Source of the DNA: Schistosoma haematobium
Lineage: Eukaryota > Platyhelminthes > Trematoda > Strigeidida > Schistosomatidae
Assembly: GCF_000699445.3 (NCBI RefSeq)
Contig: NC_067201.1
Span: 11,401,501-11,465,500, forward strand
DNA: 64,000 nt
Direction of reading: 5' to 3'
In this document: one piece after another, positions 21,716 through 35,200 of the stretch
Numbering within the stretch: position 1 is the stretch's first letter
How the letters are laid out: every line of letters begins with the position of its first letter
Translations under genes and position numbers: made by a program
Notes under the pieces: model-generated
Seen by the model: the letters and a program-made list of their open reading frames with translations, nothing else
Told to the model about the DNA's origin: nothing
Databases searched by the model: none

Positions 21716-23185
21716 ATTATCAGATATTTTGATTTGTTTTTTGTATGTGTGTGTTTTTCTAACTCAACGTTGAACCTTGAACTTTATTTTCATCAATTCA
21801 ATTACCATAGTTAATAAACTAAAATAAATTGATTGAAAACAAAAAACGTAATTAATGAACTCATTTTTTTAATTTAATCTATTTGCAATTTCATAGTCAA
21901 CATTACGAATGAATCTAAATTAATTGACCATTAGAAACCAGGAACCAATAAATGACTATTTCGTACTTGTATGATATATTTCAATATTGAACACCCGGTA
22001 TCTCACTGAGGATCATATCCAAGAACTTGGAGTCTCGCAAATACTGCTTAAGCTTCAGCATCGTCGGTGAAACAAAATACTCAAATTGTTTTTAAGTATT
22101 TCATTTTATTGAATAATAATATTCGTCGATCATATAAGTATGCCACAGTTATTATGCAATCAGTTAACAAATAAATAATGCTTTGATAAAAAGTAACGGA
22201 ACACCACCAACCGTAATCCCTAGACTATGGTGTAAGCTAGCTGGAATTTATCAGCAATGTACGCCTCGGAAAAATGGTCGAATTACTTCTATTAGTAGTC
22301 GTAGCTAAAACTGAAATCATAGAATTTAATCAGAACTGTTAGCTACGTATACATAAATCTGATACCTTTTCAGTAATTGATTACCAGTTCATGACATCAA
22401 CGCATAGATAGAATGTATATTTTATAAGATTTTTACACGGTTCTTTATCTTACTCTAATACTAAAACTGGTATTATTTGTTCATCTGAACCTTTAGTAAT
22501 AAAAGAAAACAGACATAAAATAATATTTAAAGCTATGAAACATAAGTTAATTTGATATTGTGAAAGTGAATTGAGTTTCCTATTATATGTTTCACAACAA
22601 ATAATAACACAGAGATATTCAATATTAACGGAGATGTCTAATGGGGATAACCAATTTATTGTTTTATACAAAATTATATCGTGTCTTGGTAAAATATGAA
22701 AACCACATATTAAATATATCATTTACACATCATCCATAATTTGTTTCCTACAAACTTCATCATCCCTTCATTCCAATCTTCTGCTCACAGTCATTTCACT
22801 TCCTATTCGTTCTGCAAACTACTTACATCTGTTAATATAAGTAGCATACACTACATATCCATTATTCAAGATTGTTTAAAGTGAAAAAAATTGTAAGAAT
22901 ATCAATTGACTAGTAAGAAAATGTATATAAGAGATAAAATTAAATCAAGACAAAATAACAATTCAGTAAGAATAAATAGGGATTTATCCACTTTAACTGT
23001 TCACAACCGTATTCTGATTGATATTGAGTTTTAACGTGATATGAAATGTTAAACTCTGATAAAATAACATAAGATGGTAGTGAGAAACAGAGATAGTTTC
23101 GTTTTAAAAAAAGGAACGATTAGTTTTGGTTGCATAATAATAATCATAGATTTAAAGAGTTGACATATAAGAATGAGGTGATTAA
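21716..23185. other. AT-rich sequence without recognised gene
   Basis: Open frames here lack recognisable motifs. Confidence 0.4.
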
Positions 23186-23189
23186 AATC

Positions 23190-23420
23190 AAAAATGGATG
23201 TATTGGTTGAAGTTAAACATTAACAACATTGGATGCCGGCTCACTGGTCTACAGATTAAGCGTTTTTGCGCGAGACTAATAGGTCCTGGTTTGGAATCTC
23301 GCGAGGTGGAATGGTGGATGCGCACTTCCGAGGAGTCCCATAATAGAGTGAAACGGCCGTTCAGTGCTTTCAGGTTTTCCATGGTGATCTAACTTCAATT
23401 GACTCATGAATTCAAATATA
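23190..23420 (+). mobile_element. Hammerhead SINE, ribozyme mutated
   Basis: Head, B-box-like TGGTTTGGAATC, hammerhead and tail are in order. The core is CCGAGGA, and stem II 3' strand is GAGT, which no longer pairs. GAAAC and CGGCCGTT remain. Confidence 0.65.
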
Positions 23421-24526
23421 TGAATGGAAAAAAGTAATTTAAAGTTGATGAGATAACAAACGACTTAATGGATATTGTTTAATAAGAATACCATTAAGGT
23501 TAAGGTGAATTTTGTACATTTTCTGGAATATTCAAAATTGTTTTATCCCATTTTTAAAAAAATTCATCCCGTTTCATTCAGTAAGACGAGTAGTTTAAGC
23601 AAAGAAAGTTATTTGTTATGACTGTACGAAAAGTAGTATAAAAGGGAACACCTTTTCTCAATTTACCAAGCACCAGCTATACAATTTTGAACACTGTCAC
23701 AGACACTGAAAATGATGTATGTGGCAGAGTTCCAGTCGTTTGATGTGTTAGAAATCATCATCAGAGATTTTGGAGAGGCAAATTATTGACTCTTTCTAGT
23801 ACACAGTCCTTGTTTTCATAAGAATCTGAAGTAAAATAGCAAATCTACTTGTTGGATAAAAAGTCAAAGGGGCCCTGAAAACTCTGGGAAACATTTTTTC
23901 TAGTCAGAGTTGAATGGAAGTATCTCGGATACATCTAGATAGTGATGAGTCATGTGTCATATTTCTGATCAGATGTTTACCTATCCTGCTACTATGTTTA
24001 GTAGGGTTCCAGAATTTCCAGAAATCTAATGCTGTCTAAAATGCTATAAATACCCTCAATTTTCTGTACATAAGCTAACCTTGGAGTGAAGCTTTCTTCC
24101 TGTATTCTGTGTCTTTTCTCACGTGTTCAAGTTGTCATGTAGATTTAGCCTTAGGTTATTAAAAGAGCTTAGGAAACCGATTCAAACGTTCAGTCAGAAG
24201 ACTTATCAAACAGCAGACATGATATCCATTAATCCTATTCGACGAACAAGGTAAGTTAAACATTAGTTTTGTTTCCGGAAGAGCTACCATATGTATTCAA
24301 TGCCCAGCCATCGTAATTTGTAAATTTATCGAAATGTAATGGACAGTTCCAAGTGAAAATGAGTACCACAGTCATGAATGCAACTCCTTAAGCCACAGTA
24401 ATAATTTATAGAGGAGAAGGTTTATGGACATGGAACTTGAAATTGCCCAACCGTTATTGATTTCAGGGACGGAAGCTTTCAGTGTTTTACACTTTGTGTA
24501 CAAGTCTTACAGAGAGCGGCTAAATC

Positions 24527-24572
<46 letters not shown>

Positions 24573-25945
24573 TATTTTAATTGAAATTGTGAATTTATCA
24601 AGGGAGTGATAAATTCATAACACATGAATTCGATTCGAACATTCTAATTGCTATTGCATCGGCGAAGTGTAAAGTACCTGCATATTTTTATCTGCTGATA
24701 ATTTTCAAAGCATAGTGAATTTTTAGTGTGTCCGGTATCGATTAAATATATCGCTATTGCATTTTCTACAACTGCTGTAAAATCTGCCTCATAGATATCC
24801 GAATTCTAGATAATTACTAACTTACCGCTTTCTACTTCTAATATTTATCTTCCAATGATCTTAGACATATAAAATCTCTAAATCTTTTATAACCATTACA
24901 CAGTCGATCTTGTCAGTTTCTGGGCTTCACACAACTACTACCTTCCCCCTCCCCAACGTTTTCGATTCCCCTCTCCGAATTCCTTTGCACATGCGTTATT
25001 TATGTTGTCCAGATCAACTACAAACAGTTTACAATAGAAGCATACAAACCAGGCTATGGAAGAATCCCTGAATAATGAATAAATTAGCACTAATTAGTAA
25101 GTTTTATCCACGTTTCTACTGAACAGGGTAGTGAAACTAATTGACTATCTACTATTGAAATGGGTGTGGTTGAGCATGAACATATGACATAGCAGAGAAA
25201 ATTTCAATTTGTAAACAAACTATGCATCGCCCTATATTCGAATGAGTCGACATTTGTGATTCAATAGTATTGTTTCATTGAGTTTTTGATAAGAAATCAA
25301 ACAGGATATTACATGTTAGATGAACTACTAAACAGAGAATAATAAGTACGTGTATATGAAATAGGCAATTTAAACATTTATATAAATATCATCTCACAAA
25401 GTATAAAATTTAGTATGTTCATTAATATTCTGATAGTCAGTTGTGAAGTGTGGTGTCCGAATCTGATATTGATACATGGTGTGCTATGCACTAACCACTA
25501 TTTGAGCGAAAACACAAGAGTGAGAGAGAAAGTGTATTGTACTACTGAGTGTAATAGACAAATACTCACTCATATATACACCACTCTATCCAAAGGAAAT
25601 TGATCCCAATGAAATGAACTTTACCTTTGAGTCACTTCTGATTGCCATTGATCAGTAGTGTATATATAAATTTATTCCGTTTAAGATGTAAAACAATTTT
25701 ATAAAATACCATCATTATTATATAAAGTAGTTTTATGTACACTTTTATATAGGCAGTCATTGTTCAACTAGTACACTATTAAGAGTATACTAAATTTACA
25801 AATAAAACAGACTTTTGACTTTTCTTCAAGTTTTCAACAATTTTTCAATCCAATTCAGTTGATGACGTAAGATCGTGACTTGGTGATTAAGTTACTCGGC
25901 TTTCATTCAGATTTGAATACTGATTCACTTAAATCATTTTGGATA
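23421..25945. other. AT-rich sequence; possible promoter and first exon
   Basis: TATAAAAGGG at about 23637-23646 looks like a TATA box. At about 24222 an ATG (MISINPIRRTR) runs to AAG|GTAAGT, a good donor. I found no following exon, so a gene is not supported. Confidence 0.25.
24534..24572. repeat. (AAT)n microsatellite
   Basis: About 13 uninterrupted ATA/TAA triplets. Confidence 0.9.
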
Positions 25946-25950
25946 GTATT

Positions 25951-26490
25951 GGTTAATATTACTAATCTTTATAAAGTGTCATTTAAATCACAGTACATAA
26001 ACGTTTGTAAATAAATTTTAATTAGAGAGGGTTTCGTGGAGCTTGTAGTAATTTAACAATTGAATTCATGAGTCAATTGAAGCTAGACCACCAAGGAAAA
26101 CCTGAAAGCAATGAACGGTCTTTCCATCCTAGTATGGGACTCCTCAGCAGTGAGCATCCACGATCCCGCTTCGCGAGATTCCAACCCAGGACCTATCAGT
26201 CTCGCGGGTCTGTTGTGAGATAGTAACTCACTTAAGGCAATGGTAGACGGTGGCTCAATTTTGTGAATTGGTTGAAGTTGGACATTAACACCGTTGTATG
26301 CCGGTCGGCTGAGTGGTGTAGAGGTTGAGTGTTCTCGAGCAAGACTGATAGGTCCTGGGTTGGGATCCCTCTAGGCGGGATCGTGGATGTGCACTACTGA
26401 GGAGTCCCATACTAGGATGAAACGGCCATCCAGTGCTTTCAGGTTTTCCATGGTGATCTAGTTTCAATTAACTCATGAATTCAATTATTA
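25951..26490. repeat. Fold-back composite repeat, copy B
   Basis: Matches 3073-3665 from GGTTAATATTACTA onward: 5' flank, minus SINE, linker, plus SINE. The plus hammerhead (about 26391-26436) keeps CTGAGGA (26397-26403), GAAAC (26419-26423), stem II GTCC/GGAT and five of six stem I pairs, with an ATC cleavage triplet and one stem III mismatch. The minus hammerhead has lost GAAAC. Confidence 0.7.
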
Positions 26491-27010
26491 AAGAAATTTT
26501 ATTAATACATAAAATACTAATATAATTATTAAACTCAGTTTTTAAATTCATCCGAATATTTGAAATGGTTTTCAATCATAGAGATATCAACTTAACATTT
26601 ATTAGTCATATGATTTAAACACGATGTTCTAATAAATGAAATGATCATTTAAAGGATGTAACTTATATATGACTGTATTTAAATGACATTATTTAAACTT
26701 ACATATAAACAGTAATAAATGTTTTTAATTATCCCATTGTTGATATTAGGAGTTGCAATTAGTGATTTTCTGTCGCCATGTACATGTATTATAAGCTAAT
26801 TGTTTTGATACAGTATTATGTCACAATGTCCAATATATATATAACACTTGATATATTGTAAACTAACTTATATAACGGTACTACAATATTGAATAAAGCC
26901 ATAATTAATAATAAACATCTGAGAACTATTTCCTGTCCAATAGTATGTCGTGATCCTATAGATATAAAAATTCAAACTACCCAGTTATTTTAACCACAAC
27001 TGAAGACATT
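26491..27010. other. AT-rich sequence without recognised gene
   Basis: Nothing recognised. Confidence 0.4.
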
Positions 27011-27011
27011 G

Positions 27012-27200
27012 ATGTGAGGTGGTTGGAAATAGCCAGTAGGAAACCCTGCCTGACTAGTGTTTCGTGCTAGCTGGTACTCGTCGGCAAGAGATATGTGTAA
27101 CCTTAGGAGATTGATGCTCTCTTCGGAATTAGAACTGACATCAGCCATCTCCACAGTCTGTTACATTACCATTAATTTATTAGGGCTCAAAATGACCTCT
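27012..27200 (-). repeat. Repeat with a third hammerhead-like sequence
   Basis: On the minus strand: CCGACGA (27084-27078), GTAC, a six-base loop, GCAC, GAAAC (27063-27059), ACACTAGT and C. It is one base from CUGANGA in the core and has one stem II mismatch. The flanks (AGCCAGTAGGAAACCCTG) differ from the other hammerhead repeats, so it is a third family. Confidence 0.5.
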
Positions 27201-27339
27201 TTCGAAGGATCAGGAATTTACTTTAATTCATCAGTAAGTAACCAATGATATACTTGTACAATCCTTGATCGATAAAAATCCAGTCAGTACTGAAAAGAAT
27301 TACCTCTAATATCACTACTATTTATTCATTCAATCACAT

Positions 27340-27835
27340 AAACATTGGTGCAAGGAGGTACGATATATATATGCATCATCCGATTTGTGTGAGAACTGGA
27401 ACACTGCCCATACGCCCAAAATGAAATAGGTGGTTTTTTGGAGGGCAACTCCTAGAGCCTTTGACCTAAAGGTCTAATCCACAAAGGAGATGCAGTCCCA
27501 TGGTAGCCGGTGACCAACAATAGGTTCACACGTCATTCGTTCCCTCAGGATTCTGGAGCCCATGTGCATTATTGGTTTGGAATTAGGGTTTTCCTACTCC
27601 ATTAGGTGGATTCTCCGTACCCACGAACCCGGTTGGAGCGCCGAACATTCGCTTTTCGTCTTCTCGACTTCGTTAAACAAGACCCTCGTCATGAGGACTT
27701 CCCTGACAGTGGTTGTATACGCGTGGTCATGTGAGAGCATTTCGAGAGGAAAAGCGGACTCGCCTCAATCTCAGCCGTACCAGGGCATTTGGGGCTTTAT
27801 CACAACACCTCACACCAAAATGATAATCAGTTGAT
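27340..27835 (+). repeat. GC-richer dispersed repeat
   Basis: Stands out from its surroundings by composition. An inverted fragment of it (CTCGAAATGCTCTCACATG, then CATACAACCA) lies at 44143-44210. AGGTGGTTTT..GG also resembles the inverse of 38465-38510. No frame carries a recognisable domain. Confidence 0.55.
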
Positions 27836-28640
27836 CAGTTAAGTAGATTTATGCATCATATTAAGTAAAATTATATCCGAACGATGATAATGAAGAGGGT
27901 TTATACACAAATCATTATACTTTTTTTAAAATAAAAAAAACAACAATCAAAATCACGCAAACTGAGTACAATTTGTAATTACATAGTTATATAACACGGG
28001 AAAAAAAAGAGAAATGATCCTGAGCAATAAACTTAGAAAAGGACAATACATGAATAAACCCATTAACTCATGCTACGATCATGAATCAGTAATTATTTCA
28101 AAATCTCTTTGAAACAAAGTAAAGTAAACCCCGTTTTGAAATATAAATGATCAATTCAGAAAAAGAAAGACAATTACCAACAGTTGTTACAAGGGATCGA
28201 ATTTCGTAAGAATAACTTTGACAGGATACAGTGTATAGCACAAAATCAATGTCGATTGAAAAATACACACAGAATTTATGAATGTGTGGAATGTGTTTAT
28301 GTGCATTTATCAACAAACTCTACATGCACCCACACTCATACACACACCTACATACATACAAACAAATCAACTGTGATGATAACAAAATCTTTCCTTCTTT
28401 AACAAATAAGTTCATTACATCCTGATAAACAAAAAAGGAGATTAAATAGACATCAGAAAAGGAAGACACAGAATACGACTTACTCAGAAATTTCAAAACA
28501 ATGATGATAGATAACAACAATAACAGTAACACAAAAGAGAGGTAACGATTAAACACAATGAAAAAAAAACTAGGCTTATTTCCATGCTGAAATAAGTTTA
28601 CCTGATGTTGTTTTTTCATAAAGTTAGTTAGGTAGGTTAG
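27836..28640. other. 3' flank of the sulfotransferase gene
   Basis: AT-rich, with a short ACAC-rich run near 28330. No canonical AATAAA was found close to the stop on the minus strand; AATAAG lies about 60 bp downstream. Confidence 0.4.
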
Positions 28641-28641
28641 T

Positions 28642-31600
28642 TTAGAGTAAAAATTTACAAAACATATAAGCAAAAATAAACAATATTAACATGGGTAAAA
28701 TCCATTGTGAAAATTTTAGTACACGTTGCTCTAATTTTAATAAACGTCTTAATTCATTATATTCATTTACATGAGGAAATGGACAATTCGGTATTGGTAA
28801 ATTAAGAAATTTACATAATGGTTCCCAACCTTGACTTATGTCAAATTTTAATAAACGATCAGATGGTACAGTTTTTATGACATTTTGATTCCAATTAACA
28901 AAACCATTCAACATAGCTGTATCATCGGTAAAATCCATATTCTCACCAAATACACGTCTACAATTCATAAGAAATAATTCATGAAATTGTTGTAAACCGA
29001 TACATTTTCTTAAAAGTTGAAATGACCATGAACGTGGTTGATCTATATCTTTAGGTAATATAGTGGAACGACAACCAGCTAACCATATTTCAGGATCACG
29101 GATAGTTAAAATAACCTATTTATGAAATGATAAAATAAATGATTAGTATTTATTCGCAAAACGATGATTTTAAAAATATGTATTTGTGTAAAGCTTACTC
29201 TCGTTAGCATTTTTTTGGCAAGATTGTTTTATACTGCACAGAGTTTCTAACCCTATGCCCAACTCTCCTCCTTTATCCGGGCTTGGGAACAGCAGTAACC
29301 CCATGAAAAGTACCAAGGCAGCATCACTGATAAACAAGGAGGATCTAATGAAGATGTGAAAGCACAGATTGATAAAGCAACATTCCTACAGCTAAAGAGC
29401 ATCTATAACTTGAAACAACTGTCAGCCAACATCAAAGTCAAATTTTTCAATACAAACTGCAAGACAATTCCACTGTAAGGAGATGAAACTTCAATAACTA
29501 CTACAACAATCAACAATAAATCACAAATATTTCTAAAAAATTTTCTACGCAAGATACTCCAGATCCGTTGACCAGATACTACCAGCAAAAACCTACTGTG
29601 ACAGAGAGCAAACCGAATTCCAGATGAAGAAAAAATTAGGAAAAGACACCGGAAATGGATGAGACATGCATTGAGTAAATCATCAAATTGCATCACGAGG
29701 TAAGTCCTAACCTGAAATCTTCAGTGAAAGAGGAAAAGAGGAAGACCAAGGAACATATTCCACAGGGGATTGGAGGGCAGAAAAGAAAGAAATGGATGGG
29801 ACTTAGCAACAGCTGGAAAGGAGAACCCAGGACAGAGTAGGTTAGCGAATCCTGGTCAGTGGCCTATGCTCCTCTACGGGAGGGGTAACAGACGTAAGTA
29901 AAAAAACTAAGTGTATAGCTTAGATCACAGACTCTATGTTAAACAATGATAGTTAATGAAGTACAGCGGATTCATTCACGTTTTCTGTAACACAACCTAG
30001 TCTCACTAGTCTTGTGCAAAGGTGGATTCGTGGTTAGAGTCTTAGCCACTAGTTTCCAAGTTTGAATCCCGCCCCAATCGAGTAATGTATCATTAGCTCT
30101 CATATTTAGAATGAGGCTTATAGTCGAATACATGAATTTATAAATAATAACAATATTTGGAGTTTTATCATATGCTAGTGAAGATTAAATTATGGGTAAC
30201 TTCCGGAAACTGTTATATATATATTCCTTTTATAATAAGCTTCTATTTCACATATTGACTGCTATTATACGATTTACTATTCTTAAGTTATACCCAATTT
30301 ACTAATTACAGTTTCACACAGTCACAACCACTTTTGGCTTGATCTAGTATAATTGTTATTTTCTGTTTTATGGTATTTTGAGGTCTGGTTTGCTTGTTTA
30401 TAAACCCAGTATGTCTGAAATATATGATTTACACGGTAGAAGCTGTGTTCTGGACGTAACAGGCAGGCTTGACGAAGAATCAATCAGGACTCAGAGTTAA
30501 CTCTAAGCTGCTTGTAGTGTTAAGGCCATACAAGTCAGTGTTTTAATTGGTAGGATTAACCACATGATTTAATTAACAGGGCCAAAAAGAACACAACAGT
30601 TGAGCCTCAAAATATATGGTTTATCCATGGCATTCTATTTATCATATCATGATTTGCCTCAATACATTTACTTAATATTCTAGTCATATTATTTATTTCA
30701 AAAAAATACGAACTGACACATGAATGTTATCCACTGATCTACTGAATACATATACATATAAGACAATGCCCACAAGTAGCACATGTACCAACAAAAAATT
30801 GATCAAAATTCAGTTCCGACTATCAACAACGAGATAATTCAAACTCTTACTAATAATGATACTTACAATAAGTTTAATGTTAGAAGCTCCTTTAACATTT
30901 AGATAATTGAATTTTGAAACTTTGGAGATTTGTGATGCAAGTGCATCCTTATATAGTAGTGATAGGTTTATTGAGCTGAGTGGTTTCAGTGTCATTTGGA
31001 ACAAGATCGTCAGTGCTTACTTCAACTAGTGTTCACTAAGTCCAAAATTTACCGAATACAACATTGGGCAACTTTATTGAAATTAAGAGGACTATACACT
31101 ACGGCTTTGAGATTCCATAGTAAAAATATTATTATTCTGTTGTTATTCAACTAATCAGTGGAATATCGGTTATCAGCAACGTAGAACATGAAGCATGAGT
31201 GCATTATTCATTCCACTCCTATTCATTCTCATCAACAAACCTCAAGATGAAAACCAAAGTAGTAGCAGTATTGCCAGTCAGCTACAACGTAGGACCAGGC
31301 ACATACATGCATCACGAAAGTTGCCACACCGCATTAGCACAACAAGATGAACACCAAATTCATAGAAGTACTCACTTCAATGATGGTAATGTATAAAACA
31401 AAGATTGTGTATAAGGATATAGTACAGGAAGAAAGAATTAGTTCATAAAAAGAAAGATATAAAGCAATTGTAATCCCACTGTGATCGATTCTGAGGCATG
31501 TCACCCAGTCTCTAACTATTGGTTATGATAGTCACGCGGACCTCAACCAAGTGATCTGCATCTACCAACATGGCTCAGACCAGAAGTTAGTGATAACAAG

Positions 31601-32202
31601 GACTGATGCCACGTTCTTGGTTTGACCGCCCCTAACTTTCTTCCAACTGTCTCCAACACTAGTCAGTGACAATAAAAAGAATTAAACGCATAAAATACGA
31701 TTTGAAAGGAACGAATGAATAAAAGGTACAACGTAGTTTCGAAACTCATGACCTAAGAGAAAACAAATAATGAATATATGGATCTATGTTATTGAGACAA
31801 ATTCTAAGCAATTTCACTCAACATCTCCAACCGTTGGTCACGACAATTTAACCAGGTATTCTACACTTAACAGTAAAGTTCAGACAAACAGTCAATGACT
31901 TTATGAATTGATGCCAAGTTTTAGTTTGTGTGACGTTGGCTTTCTACCCCTACATCAAACAACATATCGAGCTTATGCAAGTGACAGTTAAACTAGTGAC
32001 TCTTCATTAAGACTATTTTTATTTCTTTTGAATAAAGCCCATGGCTTTAGAAGTAAAAAAAATAAGCAATCGTAAACCGCTGAGTATATTCAAGTGGTCG
32101 GAAAATATATTAGATTATGATATATCTAACATTTAGTTTTTAGTAAACATTAACTTCAATAAAGATCAATACTAGTAAATTCTATGGAACAAAATATGAG
32201 CA

Positions 32203-32262
<60 letters not shown>

Positions 32263-35200
32263 TAGTTTTGTAAAATGACTCGATTTGTCAACAAATCGTT
32301 GAGAGCTTTGCGTCACTCGCCACTTGATAATAGTACTCGCAATAAGTTAGGGAAACGATTACGAATTCTCATAAAAATACAAACTTTCCTTTATTATATT
32401 AGGAGCTCAAGAATACAAAAGACTTGGGAACGAAAAATTACCAAAGCTCTTGTCATGAAACTAACTTTTTAACCATCATGTAACATGGTAAGTAACTACT
32501 AGAAATATGACAAGAATTCCTTTCAGAAAAGAAATACAAAACAGTCAAAAAATTGATAAGGTTCTTCGCAAATAGCCTGTTAAGATCGATTTCTTTAGTT
32601 AGCTTTCTTGATGGCAAGAAAGTATAATTCAATATCTTTTGTATTATTCCGGAAAGCAGCCGCTACTTCAACATGATGGTGTAGTTCACCAATCATGACG
32701 ACCGAATCGAGATAGCAATTGGCTGGAACACCTATTTCTTGACGTCTTAACCACGACAGCCAAGTTGGTAAAAAATAGAAAACATTAAGTCCGACGGTAA
32801 AGCCTTGATGTCGACCGGGTTGTGACGACAGTAACAGACAACATTACATTTAGGTCTATTACCTTTTTCGTAAATTGAAAATTAAATTCTCTGCATCCTA
32901 AGGAATAACCGCTGCCACCGGAAAAACATGGAGCTTAAAAGAACAGAAATCACTAACTAAAAATCATGTAAAATGTCGAAAAATATGATCCACTCAGAAT
33001 AAGCAATGAGTATGATAGTTGGAACACTCTGAGAACTTCAACCGGTCATCAGATTACTCACCAGTTTCCCACTACTCAGCAACAACAAGAATGGAATTTT
33101 GATTTCACACCTTATACACCATAAATAACTGACAGTTAGGGACAGGTTAAAATATTAAGTAAGGCCTGTGAGGTGAATGCAATTTCATTAAGTGAATTAC
33201 AGAAATTCCTTTGCAACAACTACAGTTTGCCCAATAGTTACCTAAACATTGGCATTCATTCTTATGTAACCCGTAAGTGTATTTCAAGAGCAACAGACTA
33301 AAGAAAATCAGACAGGTTTCCAAACGGGTCACGAATATGATAAATAAGCATTCCCTGTTTGACATGTCTAGAAACATAAACATACCTATTAACTACCGAA
33401 GCTCGTTAACCTGAAGGTGAGATTAATCCTCAACAACAAAAAGGTATTGTAACTACGTTTATCATTCAAAGACATATCATAAAAGTTTGTAGACCTACTG
33501 AAATCTCTTCATTTTAGTACTGTTTGTCGAGTCAGAGCTGATCGCCTTCCGGATTAGTTACTTGGAAGTATCTTCAAAGTACCCCACGTATATGACTGGA
33601 CAACAAAGTGAATAATGTTGAGGCTAAGTATTGACTGTTAGATAAATGTGACAAATCGCTTGATAAAGCTGTAAATTTATATCGCCTGAGGCGAGTAGGA
33701 CATAATAAGTACTACAAATTATATATATACACTCGTGGCAAGCATCAGAACAAATTTGGAGCAGTCTCCAGGTTGCGAGACTACAGTATGAAATAACTAG
33801 ATCCCACTGAAAGATCAGGAGCTTATACAACGACTAAAATCTGTAACTGGATCGTAAGTTTCAACATTACTTTGAACGGTCAAATTTCTAGACTTCGTAC
33901 GACAATTACATCAATCAGGTTCTAAGTCGGCTGTCTGACCCAATGTTACAATTAGAATTTCAAACTCACTTTTCTAACCATTCAACAACTAATGATTCTC
34001 CAAACTATTTGTACAGTAGCTAATCCTGTCGAAACTGTGAGTACTAACCTTTACGGAACCTTTTACACATGCGTAAAACTGATTAAGTTGTATCAAACAA
34101 GAAAATAAAAAATGATAAACTAAACAATGTAACTAACAAGGAGACCACTGGAAGTAATGCGTACGAATTCTATTTTAAATGAATTAATCAGTTAAGGTAA
34201 AGTAACCGATTAGAAAACTAAAGACGAAATGTTTTTAAGACATTTTCGATGGATTAATTACATATTTCTTTTGGCAAAATAAAAACTGATTACCATCAAT
34301 TGATTTACATGGTGAGGAAAAGTTGGCTATCTGTAAATTACTAAATATAACTTAGTGAACCACTATCGACTGGATTAATAACATTTATGTTAGTATTTAA
34401 AAACATATACACATACTCCGAGCTTTCGTAGTTATGTGATATAGCTAACTCCTGTAGAATAGGTGTAGTCCACAGTTTAACAAATGTAATTTTAAGTAAT
34501 CATTACAATAGTTAATTCAAATGTTGAAATTATCAAATTATACGTTAACTATTATAAAAGAATATATACGATAACCACAATAAATGTATCTAATATTCTC
34601 ACTATTGGACTGATAAGCCTAAAATTCAAAGAGAAAAATTATGCCGAACAGGATTATATAATTAGGAACATTGAACTAATATAATATAATATAAAATATA
34701 TTAGATACATGTGAATCCGTTGTTTATACTTTAAATTGGTTGATATTAGTGAAAATGAGATTATATGAATCAGTGAGACCATTTTGGTTAACTGGATCAA
34801 AATCATTTATATACATTAACATTAAAACTGTATTGATGTAGGGGAATTGTAGGGAATTGTATCTCATTTCTATTTGTTTAGAGTTTGTAGATGACAATCC
34901 ATGAGAGCTGTATATGCACATACATAATACATTTACCCAGTTTTATTAACTCCAAGAATATTAAAAGATATAATAAAATAATGAACATGAAAGGTGAAGA
35001 ACTACAATGTAGAAGAATGATATTATTAGCATAGTTTTACTACATATAACTAGTGATATCTGACTGACAAACCACTCCATTACAAATCCACATACACTAT
35101 GATATAATGGATACTACTTTCAATAAGTTTAAATAAAATAAAGTAGTAGCTTTGGTTAGAACACTCAGTTTTCAATTAGTAAATTGCGGTTTCACAGCTC

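Noticed and set aside
22450..22722. 90-residue hydrophobic frame that might be a membrane protein
   Set aside because: No recognisable motif, composition typical of translated AT-rich DNA, no supporting splice or promoter signals.
24222..24255. Short first exon MISINPIRRTR followed by a GTAAGT donor, with a TATA box 590 bp upstream
   Set aside because: No downstream exon or homology; such combinations occur by chance in AT-rich DNA.
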